Origin: Bacillota bacterium
GTDB taxonomy: Bacteria > Bacillota > Sulfobacillia > Sulfobacillales > JAIMBI01
Length of the DNA: 37,576 nucleotides
Direction of reading: 5' to 3'
Assembly (NCBI GenBank): GCA_021818685.1
Contig: JAKATP010000015.1
Location: 1 to 37,576, forward strand
Both the position numbers and the translations under genes were made by a program. Position 1 is the first letter of the stretch. Each line of letters opens with the position of its first letter. Positions 14,568 through 23,942 of the stretch are shown piece by piece. Under the pieces are notes generated by a model, which was not told where the DNA came from, ran no database searches, and was given only the letters and a program-made list of their open reading frames with translations.

Positions 14568-16199
14568 ATGAAGACGCAGCAGTTCAGTCCCAAAGCCGCC
14601 TTGGGTATCGCGGGTGCCGTCATGGTGCTGGCCCTGGCCGGATGTGGGAGTACGCCCACCTCGACCAGTCAGAGTGGTCGCTACGGCGGCACGTTTACCC
14701 TGGCCTACCAGAGTGACATCCCTACCTTGGACCCCGCGGGTAGTCCCGGATTCGAGTCAGCCCAGGCGATGTACGGCCTGTACAACACGCTGGTCACCTA
14801 CGCGCCCACCTCGACGACGATCGTCCCGTCGCTCGCCCAGTCCTGGTCCGTGACGGCGGGTGGCACGGTCTACACGTTCCACCTGCGGACCGGCGTCAAG
14901 TTCTCCAATGGGGATCCGTTCACGGCTCAAGATGTGGTCTTCAACCTGACGCGCCAGATTAATCCCAAGAGCGCCAGCTATGCGCAGTCCTATTACCTGG
15001 ACATCAAAGGGGCACAGGCCTACGCCAAGGGTCAGGCTCAAAGCGTCAGTGGATTAAGGGCGCTCAACCGCCACACGCTTCAGGTGACGCTGAACCAGCC
15101 GGAGGGCTACTTCCTTAATATCCTGGCCATGCCCACGTCTGACATCGCCGATCCCCGGATCGTTCAGGAATACGGGAAGGCCTACGAGGATCATGCCGTG
15201 GGCACCGGCCCCTACAAACTCTCTCAGTGGAAGCACAATCAGGTTCTCATCGAAACCCGCAACCCGCTTTATTGGGGCAAAAAGCCCTATTTCTCGGAGC
15301 TCAAGTTCATCCTAGGGCCCGATCCGGCTACGCAGTTCCTGATGTTCAAGCGGGGGGAAATCGATGCCATGGGTCCGGTCCCCCCAGCGGATATGCCGAC
15401 GATTGACAGCAATCCGGCGCTCAAAAAAGACCTCGTGGTTCTGGCCGATACGGGCTCCATCGACTTCTACTTCATGGACGTCCGCTACGGGCCCTTCAAG
15501 AGTGTCTTGGTCAGGCGCGCTCTGAACGATGCGATCAACCGCAAGCGCCTCGTCGCCCTCGATGCTGGCCAAGCGGTTCCGGCCAATCAGTATCTGCCGC
15601 CGGGTTATCCCGGATCGCAAGCGAACCTGCCCCCGATTCCCTACGACCCGAGCAAGGCCAGGGCCTTGCTGCGCGAGGCGGGCTACAAGCCGGGACAGCT
15701 GAAGCTGACGCTGACCGTCAACAACGATCCAGCAGTCGTGCAACAGGCGGAGTCGGTCATGGCCAACCTGCAGGCTATTGGGGTGAATGTCCAGCTCCAC
15801 ACCATGTCCCTGTCGGCGTACATTACGGCGCTGTCCGGGAACCAGGTGCACTTCGGGATCATCCAATGGGGCCTGGACTACCCCGATCCCTCCGACATCT
15901 TCAGTTCCCTCCTGGTCGGGGCGGCGGACGGCACGGGCAACTTCGCTTGGTTCAATAACGCCCAGGTGAATCGTCTCGTCAACGAGGCCAACGCGATGTC
16001 ACCCCAGCAGGAAGGAACGCGTCTCAAGCTATACGATGAGGCACAGGCGATCGCGCTTAACCAGCAGCCGTGGATCCCGCTCATCTTCCCGGCGAACACC
16101 ATGTTGGTGGCGTCCACGCTGCATCCGGCACCGGTGGGTTCGAATCGGTATCTGTACCTGGGACAGCTCGGTATCGAGGCCAATCTGATCTGGAAGTAA
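14568..16199 (+). CDS. ABC transporter substrate-binding lipoprotein, family 5 (OppA/DppA type)
   Basis: The 543-residue precursor has a lipoprotein signal peptide with lipobox LAGC (Cys26), so the mature protein is membrane-anchored outside the cell. SBP_bac_5 features follow: GGTFTLAYQSDIPTLDPAGS, PSLAQSWSVTAGGTVYTFHL, TGVKFSNGDPFTAQDVVFN, GTGPYKLSQWKHNQVLIETR and VRRALNDAINRKRLV. Cluster C proteins bind peptides, nickel or oligosaccharides (chitobiose, cellobiose). In this operon a sugar is likelier than a peptide (inference). A GAAAGGG ribosome binding site lies about 12 bases before the ATG. A strong stem-loop after the stop may raise its expression over that of the permeases. Confidence 0.93.
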   Translation: MKTQQFSPKAALGIAGAVMVLALAGCGSTPTSTSQSGRYGGTFTLAYQSDIPTLDPAGSPGFESAQAMYGLYNTLVTYAPTSTTIVPSLAQSWSVTAGGTVYTFHLRTGVKFSNGDPFTAQDVVFNLTRQINPKSASYAQSYYLDIKGAQAYAKGQAQSVSGLRALNRHTLQVTLNQPEGYFLNILAMPTSDIADPRIVQEYGKAYEDHAVGTGPYKLSQWKHNQVLIETRNPLYWGKKPYFSELKFILGPDPATQFLMFKRGEIDAMGPVPPADMPTIDSNPALKKDLVVLADTGSIDFYFMDVRYGPFKSVLVRRALNDAINRKRLVALDAGQAVPANQYLPPGYPGSQANLPPIPYDPSKARALLREAGYKPGQLKLTLTVNNDPAVVQQAESVMANLQAIGVNVQLHTMSLSAYITALSGNQVHFGIIQWGLDYPDPSDIFSSLLVGAADGTGNFAWFNNAQVNRLVNEANAMSPQQEGTRLKLYDEAQAIALNQQPWIPLIFPANTMLVASTLHPAPVGSNRYLYLGQLGIEANLIWK

Positions 16200-16204
16200 C
16201 GGCG

Positions 16205-16239
16205 GTCGGTGGGGCGGTTTCTTTCGCCGCCCCACCGAC
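16205..16239 (+). terminator. Strong intercistronic stem-loop between SBP and permease genes
   Basis: GTCGGTGGGGCGG (16205-16217) and its exact complement (16227-16239) form a 13-bp stem with a nine-base T-rich loop, five bases after the lipoprotein stop codon. No T-run follows and the downstream genes have no other visible promoter. It most likely acts as a leaky terminator or 3' stabiliser that leaves more lipoprotein mRNA than permease mRNA, as in many ABC operons. Confidence 0.65.
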
Positions 16240-16261
16240 GTCAGGCGGTCAAGGAGATGTC

Positions 16262-17215
16262 ATGGCGGACGAATGGCCGGCAGACGGTACCTCCCCGAGG
16301 GGCCCGGTAGCCGGTAAGAAACACGGTTCCGCTCGGTCGGATCGCGATGACCCATCTGGTCTATCTCCACGCATCCGTGCCCTGCGGCACTTCCTGCGCG
16401 ATCCAGTGGGGCTTGTGGGGTGCGGGTTGGTCCTGTTGATGCTCACCCTGGCCGTCCTGGCTCCGTTGATTGCGCCCTATCCTCCTGACAAGCAGTTCGC
16501 CCGGGGGATCAATGCGTTGGGCGTCCCCGTCGCCCCCCAGTGGCATCTGCCGGGATTCTTTCTGGGCACGGATAGTCTCGGACGGGATCTTCTGTCCCGG
16601 ATCATCTGGGGCGCCCGAGTATCCATGGAAGTGGGCCTTATCGCGACGGCGATCGCCGTCAGCATCGGAGTGTTTCTGGGTCTGTTGGCCGCTACCAGTT
16701 CTGCGCGCTGGAGCAACATTCTGATGCGCTTTGTGGACGTCATGCTGGCGTTTCCGTTCTATCTTTTCGTCATGCTCTTGGTGTCGGTCGTGGGGCATGC
16801 GTCCACTTTTGTTGTGATTCTGGTGCTGGGAGTGCTCGGATGGCCAGCCATGGTCCGTATGGTGCGCGGTAAGGCGGTGTTGGTGCGGGAGGAACAGTAC
16901 GTGGAGGCGGCGGTGGCCAGTGGGGCGTCGAAGGCCCGCATCATGTTCAAGCATCTCTTGCCAAACATTCTGCCCACCATCTTGGTGTTTGCGAGTCTTA
17001 CCACCTCCACCAACATCATGGCAGAGTCCGGGCTGTCGTTTCTGGGACTCGGGGTCCCCCCGCCCACGCCGAGCTGGGGGTCCATGATCAGCGAGGGCCT
17101 CTCGGTCTATCAAAGTGCGCCGTGGATCCTCATCTTCCCGGGCATCGCTCTGGCGCTGGCGATGCTGGGGTTCAATCTGCTCGCAGACGGACTTAACGAT
17201 GCGCTCCGTACCTGA
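16262..17215 (+). CDS. ABC transporter permease, DppC/OppC type
   Basis: The 317-residue protein has a polar N-terminus of about 40 residues, RHFLRDPVGLVGCGLVLLML, the periplasmic PYPPDKQFARG segment and the OppC-typical FFLGTDSLGRDLLSRIIWGARVS. The permease domain carries the EAA loop EAAVASGASKARIMFKHLLP, which docks with the ATPase, and ends in SGLSFLGLGVPPPTPSWGSM. It forms half of the membrane channel for the lipoprotein at 14568. AAGGAG lies 7 bases before the ATG at 16262. Here OppC precedes OppB, the reverse of the usual order, and no ATPase gene follows. Confidence 0.94.
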   Translation: MADEWPADGTSPRGPVAGKKHGSARSDRDDPSGLSPRIRALRHFLRDPVGLVGCGLVLLMLTLAVLAPLIAPYPPDKQFARGINALGVPVAPQWHLPGFFLGTDSLGRDLLSRIIWGARVSMEVGLIATAIAVSIGVFLGLLAATSSARWSNILMRFVDVMLAFPFYLFVMLLVSVVGHASTFVVILVLGVLGWPAMVRMVRGKAVLVREEQYVEAAVASGASKARIMFKHLLPNILPTILVFASLTTSTNIMAESGLSFLGLGVPPPTPSWGSMISEGLSVYQSAPWILIFPGIALALAMLGFNLLADGLNDALRT

Positions 17216-17242
17216 CCGGACGGATAGAGTTGAGGTGAATTG

Positions 17243-18172
17243 ATGAGCCACAACGTTTGGGACTACATCGGCCGGCGGGTTCTCTGGGCCCTGCTTACGG
17301 TGTTTGGCATTACTATCATCAACTTCATCGTCATCTATCTGGTACCCGTGAACCCCGCGCAGGTCATCGCGGGGATTCATGCGCCCCATCAAACGGTGCT
17401 GAACATCGAACGGGCGCTCGGGCTCACGCGACCGCTATGGGTGCAGTACGGCATTTTTGTGTGGCACCTGATCCATCTCAACCTGGGGTACTCCTATTTC
17501 GCCCACCGACCGGTGACGCAGATGATCGCCCAAGCCCTTCCCAATACCCTGAGGCTTGGGGTGGCGGCCCTGTTTGCAGAACTGCTCATTGGCGTGACCG
17601 TGGGATACATCGCAGCGTTCCACTCACCCGGGTTCCTGGATCGGTTTTTGTCGATTGTGGCCATCGGAGGGATGTCCGTGCCCAACTACTGGCTGGGCAC
17701 GATGCTCCTCTATCTGTTCGCGTATCTGATCCCCGTCTTCCCGCTGTACGGTCAAGGCTGGATGAGCCTCGTACTGCCTGCCATCACGATCGGCATTACC
17801 GGCGCTGCTTGGTACATGCGGCTCCTGCGGACCGAGATCCTGGAAATCGTCCACGCGAACTACGTCCGTACGGCCCGAGCCAAGGGGGTATCGGAGCGAC
17901 GGGTCGCGATCCGCCATGTGACCCGCAATGCGCTCATCCCGGTCGTCACGCTGGCCGGCATGGATCTGGCGGGCCTGCTATCCGGGGTGGTCATCATCGA
18001 GACGGTGTTTGGCTGGCCGGGGATTGGGCTCATGACCTGGACGGCCGTCCAGAATCTGGACATCCCCACCATCATGGGTGTGGTGCTGGTGGCCAGTTCT
18101 CTCATCGTCCTGTTCAATCTGTTGGTCGACGTGTTGTACGCATTTCTCGACCCGCGCATCCGCTATGACTGA
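17243..18172 (+). CDS. ABC transporter permease, DppB/OppB type
   Basis: The 309-residue integral membrane protein begins WDYIGRRVLWALLTVFGITIINF, with IYLVPVNPAQV and LGLTRPLWVQYGIFVWHLIH as in DppB proteins. About six segments follow, plus the EAA loop NYVRTARAKGVSERRVAIRH and the C-terminal LSGVVIIETVFGWPGIGLM. It pairs with the permease at 16262. The ATG at 17243 has GAGGTG 5 bases upstream; the TTG immediately before it is less likely. The nagB start overlaps its stop codon (ATGACTGA). Confidence 0.94.
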   Translation: MSHNVWDYIGRRVLWALLTVFGITIINFIVIYLVPVNPAQVIAGIHAPHQTVLNIERALGLTRPLWVQYGIFVWHLIHLNLGYSYFAHRPVTQMIAQALPNTLRLGVAALFAELLIGVTVGYIAAFHSPGFLDRFLSIVAIGGMSVPNYWLGTMLLYLFAYLIPVFPLYGQGWMSLVLPAITIGITGAAWYMRLLRTEILEIVHANYVRTARAKGVSERRVAIRHVTRNALIPVVTLAGMDLAGLLSGVVIIETVFGWPGIGLMTWTAVQNLDIPTIMGVVLVASSLIVLFNLLVDVLYAFLDPRIRYD

Positions 18173-18950
18173 AGGCGGAGGACCTCCCGGTTCCGGATGC
18201 GGAGACCGCCTTATGGTTATGCCGGCGGGCCCTGACGTGGCGGACTTTGTGGCCCGCCTGCTCGCCGACACCATCCGGGAGCAGCCGGAGGCATGCCTGG
18301 GCCTTGCGACCGGCGGCACCATGATTCCCGTCTATCGTCGTCTGGTGGACATCATTCAAAGTCAGCGGATCGATACGTCTCGGGTGACCACGTTCAATCT
18401 GGATGAGTATGTGGGGATCCCGCGTGATCACCCCCAGTCCTACCACGCCTATATGCGGGAGGCCCTGCTGGACCCAGGAGGATTTTCCGCGGACCGTACT
18501 TATATGCCCGATGGCATGGCCCGGGACCTTACCGCGTCGTGTCACGCGTATGAAGCGGCCATTCGGCGTGTCGGCGGCATCGACGTTCAGATTCTCGGCC
18601 TGGGACCGAACGGCCATATCGGCTTCAATGAACCAGGAACCGCCGCAGACTCTTTGACCCACGTGGTGGACCTCACGCGCGAGACGCGCCGGGCCAACGC
18701 GCGCTTCTTCCGGGGGAGTTTAACCCCAGTTCCACACCAGGCCATCACTATGGGGCTTCGCACGATCATGGCGGCCCGTCGCATCATCGTCGTCGTGACG
18801 GGCCGCGCGAAAGCAGCGATACTGGCGACTGTGCTGGGGAGCGACCCCAGAAGGCGGTATCCCGCGACTGTTCTCCAAAACCATGCGCGGGTGCTCTGGT
18901 GCGTAGATCGGGCGGCCGCGAGCCAGCTCAGGGTCCGAGGTGGTCGCTAA
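18165..18950 (+). CDS. nagB: Glucosamine-6-phosphate deaminase
   Basis: The enzyme converts glucosamine 6-phosphate to fructose 6-phosphate plus ammonium in the cytosol. The 261-residue protein shows LGLATGGTMIPVYRRL (phosphate site), FNLDEYVGIPRDHPQSYHAY with D80, and ILGLGPNGHIGFNEPGTAAD with H151 and E156, corresponding to the catalytic Asp72, His143 and Glu148 of the Escherichia coli enzyme. The ATG overlaps the permease stop by 8 bases, so translation is coupled. It is the last gene of the operon and the strongest hint that the imported glycoside carries glucosamine. No nagA-type deacetylase is adjacent, so either the sugar is not acetylated or deacetylation is encoded elsewhere. Confidence 0.94.
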   Translation: MTEGGGPPGSGCGDRLMVMPAGPDVADFVARLLADTIREQPEACLGLATGGTMIPVYRRLVDIIQSQRIDTSRVTTFNLDEYVGIPRDHPQSYHAYMREALLDPGGFSADRTYMPDGMARDLTASCHAYEAAIRRVGGIDVQILGLGPNGHIGFNEPGTAADSLTHVVDLTRETRRANARFFRGSLTPVPHQAITMGLRTIMAARRIIVVVTGRAKAAILATVLGSDPRRRYPATVLQNHARVLWCVDRAAASQLRVRGGR

Positions 18951-19840
18951 GAGGTTCATCGGCACCGTGACCACGGCCAGCCTCCTTGGCTAATCCGCAC
19001 GTTGGCACTGGCCGGCATCTCAGACTGGCCGCCCTCTCTTGCGCCGCGGCATGATATGTGAACGCCTGGCACCCGGGTCTCCGTATCCATGTGAGCATAG
19101 GCGCCGGGATCCCACAGCTGCCAATCGTCAGTGTGTACCATAGCGGTCGCTGGATTTCGCAACGGCTTTCTACAGGGGCTGCAGCCGGCGGGCAGACGCC
19201 CGAAGGCTTCGGGGAAGCGTGATGTTCACGTTGCTGGAGATGACGTCCGCACACCCTGGCTATGGGGGAGCGCCATCGCGGTCCGGGCCCTCCGGGTCAC
19301 CCATCGCTTGACGGGGCGGATCAGGGTGGCGCCAGGGCCGCTTACGCTGAGGCCGGCCCCGGGCCCGCGGGGATTGAGCGCCACCCATAGGCGAATAACC
19401 GCACCACGCGCCATCCACTCACCATCGCGACGCCCGCCGCCCGTGGAATCTCTGAGGACTAGACCGGGTCCGCCCTGCAGACGTGTCGGCGGGCGCCATT
19501 ATGGCCGAGGAGCCGTTCCCCGGGCCTGCCGACCCAAGGAGGCGGGGCAGCCCACTGCACGAGACTTGGGCCGGTGGTAGGTCCTGATGTCGCCGGCAAG
19601 GTCTCCCACGGGCTATCGGTCGTGTAATTCGCGAGCGTGGACCAATCGTCGCCGCCAACCCCGGTGCTCTCGACGATCGCAGAGGAGCGGAACCGTCACC
19701 ACTCTATGTGAGGCAGACCTATTCTCCGTCGCCTTGTCCGTCAGTGGCGTGCCGAGGTGGTCGTCACGTCCCCGGGGGCCGGGTCGGATGGACGCAGGAG
19801 CGGGACGCCTGGGAGGAGCCCCAGGCGGCCGGTGGGGCGA
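18951..19840. other. Long intergenic region, no supported gene
   Basis: About 890 bases separate nagB (plus) from the 3' end of the SARP gene (minus). All frames give Arg/Pro-rich translations. On the minus strand near 19140-19070 there is a short transposase-like phrase (MVHTDDWQLWDPGAYAH, loosely like the DDE region of IS1595-type enzymes), but nothing around it confirms a relic. No terminator with a T-run is visible. Confidence 0.4.
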
Positions 19841-22800
19841 TTACGGGGCCAGGTCGCTTGGCCCCCCGCTGGCCGCGATCCCCGCCTCCACAGGGCGGAC
19901 GTGGGGAGCGGTGAAGCGGGTCGCGAAGGCCACGAGCTCGTCGACCAGGGTCGTACGCGGATCCGCCCAGGGTTTCACCCAATCCGGTGGAGCCGTCAGG
20001 GACGGCAAGGGGAGACGGGTGCCCGTGAGCTCGGCGCCGTACCGTTGCCACACATGATGGGGGTGTTGCCGCCACACGGTGTCGACGGCTGCGATCGCCC
20101 GCCTCCGGTCGTCGGGATCGTGCGTCAGCTCCCACGCCACGTAGCGCAAGAGGGCCCGGGACTCCGGTCGCTGCCACTGGGACCAGGCCTGCAGCAGGCG
20201 GCGGCGCGCGTCCTCGGGGGCCAGGATCCCGCGGGCGCTCTGGATCCGGACCGACAGGGCGCGCCACCGGGCGCGATCCCACTCGGGACTCGCCTGGCGG
20301 ACCCGCCACGCGCGGCGGAGGAGGGCGGGAATCCGCGTGGGCGTCCCGCGCTCCCACAAGAGATCGGCCCAATGCAAGAGGAACTGGGCCGTCGAGCGGG
20401 GGAGGGGAATCGCCTCCGCGAGGGCCACGGCCGCTTGCCATAACGTCTCCGCCGTGCCGACCTCGCCCGCCTGCCCGTGGGTGTAGGCGAGGTTGTTGGT
20501 GAGAATCGTGACCACGCGCACATCATCTTGGGCCAGGGCGAGCCGAATCGCGGCGGTGAGACAGTGACGGCTGTCGGTCCACTGCGCCACATCCTGGTAG
20601 GCGACACCGAGGTTCCCCAAGGCCAGCGCCAAGTCTTCCATCAAGCCGTACTGGGACGCCAGCGTGGCCTTTTGCCACTGGTACTCGACGGCGGGCGCCA
20701 GGTGTCCGGCGTCGAGGAGGGCCACCCCGATATCCCCGAGCGCCCGCAGCGCCAGCAAGGCATCCCCCGCTGCCATCGCGTGGCCCTCCGCCTGCCGCCA
20801 GTACCGGACCGCGTCTTCGTAGCGGCCCTGCTCCCAGGCGACGTACCCGAGCTGCCCTTCCGCCTCCGCCGTGAGCTGGGCCGACGGAAGGGCGCGGCCC
20901 AGCGTGCGGGCCTCTTCCGCCCGTTCCCGGGCGGTCTCGAGCGCCCCGTGGCGGGTGGCGAGTTCGGCCCCCTGCACGAGCGTCCCCGCCACGCCCGGCC
21001 GGTCCGCGACCTGCCGGTAGTAGGCGAGGTTGTCCGCCAGCAGCGCCTCGGCGGTGGAGAGATCCCCCCGGACCGCCAGTTGGCGCGCCAGGCCGGCGCG
21101 GGCCTGCGCCAACCGGGGAAAGTTGGCGTCGGCCAGCGCCTCCGTGCAGGCCGTGCGGAAGTGGGCGAGCGCCTCGGATCGCTGGCCGCGATCGGCCAAC
21201 ACGCCGGCGAGCGCGATCCGCCATGCGATCCGGTTCGGGCCGCCATCGAGCACTAGCAGCCGCTCGTACGCCCGTTGGGCCTGCGGCAGGCGCAGGTCGT
21301 GGCGCGCCCGCTCGGCCGCCCGTTGCCACCACGCGCGGGCCTCGACCCCGCGCTGCGCCGTCTCGTAGAGACCCGCTACGACCGCCGGGTCCGTCTCCTC
21401 CGTTCCGGACTGCAGCACCGTGGCGAGCCGACTGGCCCACTGACGGTGGGTCGCGGGGGCCAGCGTCTCGCGGACCGCCGCCGCGATCGCCTCGTGCGCC
21501 AAGCCCGCGTATCCGGCGGCATCCATCGTGACGAGTCCGCTGCGGACCAGCAGATCCAGGCCGGTGGTGGTCACGTGGCCGACGCGCCGCCAAAAGGGCG
21601 GCGGCATCCGCTGACCCAGGACGGCCATGGCGGTCACGAGACGGCGCAACGGGGGCGGCAGCGCCTGGAGGCGATGCTGAATCACGACGGAGAGGGCCCC
21701 GGCCGGGCGAGCGCCGCCGGCGGCCAGGAGCCGCGCGCCCTCGACCAGCGCCAGAGGATGCCCCGCGGCCCACCGTAACAGCGATTCCACCCCGTCGAGG
21801 GAACGCGGGACGAGTTGGACCACGAGGTCCCGGGCGTGGCCACTGTCGAGCGGGGGCAGGGACAGCACCTCGCAGGCGGCGGTATCGCGCAGCGCATCAA
21901 ACAGCCGACGGCGCTGACGGACGGGGTTGGGGCCGTCGGGGGTGGCGACACAGACCAGCAGGCCTTTCCGATGGGGGCTCCGCAGGAGATAGGCCAGCCA
22001 GTCCCACGCGTCTTGCTCGTCGGCCGGGAGCGGATCCCACAGGAGGACCGCGGGCCCTCGGGTCGCGCACGCACGGGCGAGCGCTTGGAACCGTCCCCAG
22101 CGATCGGGCGGAGGGTCGGCCGCACCGGATCCGGCCCCGGGCGGCCCCCACGCTGGCCCCTGGCAGCCCTCGCGCCGGGGGGCCTCCGCGAGCAGATCCG
22201 CCTGCCATTGCCGCCACTGGAAGGGGGCCGGCCCCCGTCGTGGCAGGCCGAGGAGGGGCACGTTCCCGATGTCGAGCCACCGGCGCCATTCGGCGAGCAA
22301 GGCAGACTTCCCCATCCCGGGGGGGCCCTGGACGACCACGCAGACGGGCCGGCCGGCTTCGGCCCGTTGCCGCGCGTGCTCGAGGCGTTCCCACTCGCGG
22401 GCCCGGCCGACGAACGGCGGATCCGGTCCCCACTCGCTCAACAGCACCCGCAGCCGGTCGACCTCGCCACGCAGGGGGGCGGGGAGGGCCGGGGCCGACC
22501 GGCCGAGGACCGAGACGGCGGCATCGAGCCCGGCCGCCTGCCGGCCCATGGCGGCGACGCGGAGGAGCCGCACCCCCTCCGCCTCGGTCAAGGGGGCCGC
22601 GCGGGTGAGGGTCCGCTCCGCGTCGGCGAACGCGTGTCGCGCCGCATACCAGGCGGCGAGCTCACGCGTCTTGGTCCGGTGCAGGTCGTCCAGCTGCCGA
22701 CGCCAGGGTTCCATCCAGCCCGGTGTTGCATCGCCCAAGCCCGGCCCATACGCCCCGAGCCAGGATTCGAGCGCCTCCGCGCTGGAGACGTGGGGCGCTT

Positions 22801-23158
22801 TCGAGATCCACGCCGTCACATCCACGGTCGGGGGCACCCGAAAAGAGAGCGCGTCCGGGAGGGCATCCCGGGTCAACGCGGCCGCGATCACGGGATACTG
22901 GTCCCGCAGGTGAAACAAGAGGTGGCGCAGATTAGTCCGTTGCTGGGGCGGCCGGACCGAGGGCCACAGCGCGCGGCCGATGGCTTCCGGAGGCGCGGGG
23001 CTTGGTGCCATCAGGGCGAGATAGGCGACCAATTCACCCGCGCGCCGGCCGGACAAGTCATACGGGATCCCGGCGACCGTCACCGTGGTCGCGCCCAACA
23101 GGCGTATCTGCACGCCCACGGAGCCCGACGCGCTGACGGGACCCTCCGCCATCGTCAC
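19841..23158 (-). CDS. SARP-type regulator with AAA-like ATPase and TPR repeats (AfsR/MalT-like architecture)
   Basis: The 1105-residue protein combines three parts. The N-terminal SARP-like winged helix and BTAD domain (about 14-210) opens with VQIRLLGATTVTVAGIPYDL and includes RTNLRHLLFHLRDQYP. An STAND/AAA NTPase (about 255-560) has the Walker A VVQGPPGMGKSALLAEWRRW and a Walker B-like PAVLLWDPL. A long C-terminal run of TPR-type helix pairs (about 640-1050) includes LGNLGVAYQDVAQWTDSRHC. Such proteins are large signal-integrating activators. The DNA target and the inducer bound by the TPR part are unknown. Start: GTG at 23158 has AAGGAG 6 bases upstream; an ATG two codons later is 12 bases from it. 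It stands alone and is strongly GC-biased. No biosynthetic cluster is adjacent, unlike many SARPs. Confidence 0.9.
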   Translation of the reverse strand: MTMAEGPVSASGSVGVQIRLLGATTVTVAGIPYDLSGRRAGELVAYLALMAPSPAPPEAIGRALWPSVRPPQQRTNLRHLLFHLRDQYPVIAAALTRDALPDALSFRVPPTVDVTAWISKAPHVSSAEALESWLGAYGPGLGDATPGWMEPWRRQLDDLHRTKTRELAAWYAARHAFADAERTLTRAAPLTEAEGVRLLRVAAMGRQAAGLDAAVSVLGRSAPALPAPLRGEVDRLRVLLSEWGPDPPFVGRAREWERLEHARQRAEAGRPVCVVVQGPPGMGKSALLAEWRRWLDIGNVPLLGLPRRGPAPFQWRQWQADLLAEAPRREGCQGPAWGPPGAGSGAADPPPDRWGRFQALARACATRGPAVLLWDPLPADEQDAWDWLAYLLRSPHRKGLLVCVATPDGPNPVRQRRRLFDALRDTAACEVLSLPPLDSGHARDLVVQLVPRSLDGVESLLRWAAGHPLALVEGARLLAAGGARPAGALSVVIQHRLQALPPPLRRLVTAMAVLGQRMPPPFWRRVGHVTTTGLDLLVRSGLVTMDAAGYAGLAHEAIAAAVRETLAPATHRQWASRLATVLQSGTEETDPAVVAGLYETAQRGVEARAWWQRAAERARHDLRLPQAQRAYERLLVLDGGPNRIAWRIALAGVLADRGQRSEALAHFRTACTEALADANFPRLAQARAGLARQLAVRGDLSTAEALLADNLAYYRQVADRPGVAGTLVQGAELATRHGALETARERAEEARTLGRALPSAQLTAEAEGQLGYVAWEQGRYEDAVRYWRQAEGHAMAAGDALLALRALGDIGVALLDAGHLAPAVEYQWQKATLASQYGLMEDLALALGNLGVAYQDVAQWTDSRHCLTAAIRLALAQDDVRVVTILTNNLAYTHGQAGEVGTAETLWQAAVALAEAIPLPRSTAQFLLHWADLLWERGTPTRIPALLRRAWRVRQASPEWDRARWRALSVRIQSARGILAPEDARRRLLQAWSQWQRPESRALLRYVAWELTHDPDDRRRAIAAVDTVWRQHPHHVWQRYGAELTGTRLPLPSLTAPPDWVKPWADPRTTLVDELVAFATRFTAPHVRPVEAGIAASGGPSDLAP

Positions 23159-23942
23159 GATCGTCTCCTTGCTGCGACAGCGGCCGTGTTCGAGACCGCC
23201 CCCCACTGCACCGCGAGGGAGCCATTCGCCGCGCATCCGGTCCAGTCCTACCGCTCCGGACGTCCGACACCGCGAATCGATCCCGGTTGCGACCGCCGCC
23301 GGGGCGCGCGGAGTCCTGCCCGGAACCGGAGACCGGTCACCCGATCCCGAGATGGAGAGGTTTCGAGACTCGGAGTACGGTCGTCCCGCTTCCCTGGCAC
23401 GGCATCCGCGCGAGGGGGAACGGGGGAGGAACGCCCCGGGATGGACGGCGTCCGCCGTCCGCATCATCATCCGTCGTAGCCGCCTCGGGTATGCACCGTC
23501 CGGATCGCGGATCAGTTTTGGCGACAGCGGAAGGTCGGAGCCTGGCGGAGAGGTTCAGGGGCGTGTTCTCGGGAACTGGCGGACGCCGAGGCCCGCGCGT
23601 CGGGAGCGACCTCGACACGTGAGCCGCATCGCGGTTATGAGTGCCCGAACGAACGGAAGATCGGCGGATCGGCGCGTCGCGGACGGGGGAGTCCGCGTCG
23701 CCGGATGAGCGGACAGCCGGGTAGAGGACCTCGCACCCGGAGACGAAAGGCGCTCGCGCTCGGTGTGATGGACGACAGGCAGCCTGCGCACCCCTGCCTC
23801 GATGGCGGGCATCGTCCGCACAGGCCTGGGCCTCGACCTCCGGGTCACCACTAGTCGGACGGAAGGGGCCGGGGTTCCGGGAATCGCGGAGCTGAAAGAT
23901 GGATTAGAAAGGAAGCGACTGTCGGTGATAGGGCGAGCCGCG
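23159..23942. other. Divergent intergenic region, no supported gene
   Basis: About 780 bases lie between the SARP start and the membrane-protein start. Open frames on both strands are low-complexity Arg/Pro/Ser translations without ribosome binding sites or family matches. It presumably holds the promoters of both flanking genes, but no clear -10/-35 pair stood out. Confidence 0.35.

Noticed and set aside
16136-16150. tRNA T-loop-like GGTTCGAATC
   Set aside because: It lies within the lipoprotein coding sequence and no acceptor stem or anticodon arm can be built around it.
16361-17392. 343-codon minus-strand frame
   Set aside because: It is antisense to the OppC-type permease; the His/Gln/Asp-rich translation is the mirror of hydrophobic codons.
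18956-19162. Minus-strand phrase MVHTDDWQLWDPGAYAH resembling a DDE transposase segment
   Set aside because: The similarity is short and loose, and no other transposase motif or inverted repeat is nearby.
21815-23479. 554-codon open frame on the plus strand
   Set aside because: It is antisense to the SARP regulator; the translation is Gly/Arg/Pro-rich with no family match. Long antisense frames are common in GC-rich genes.
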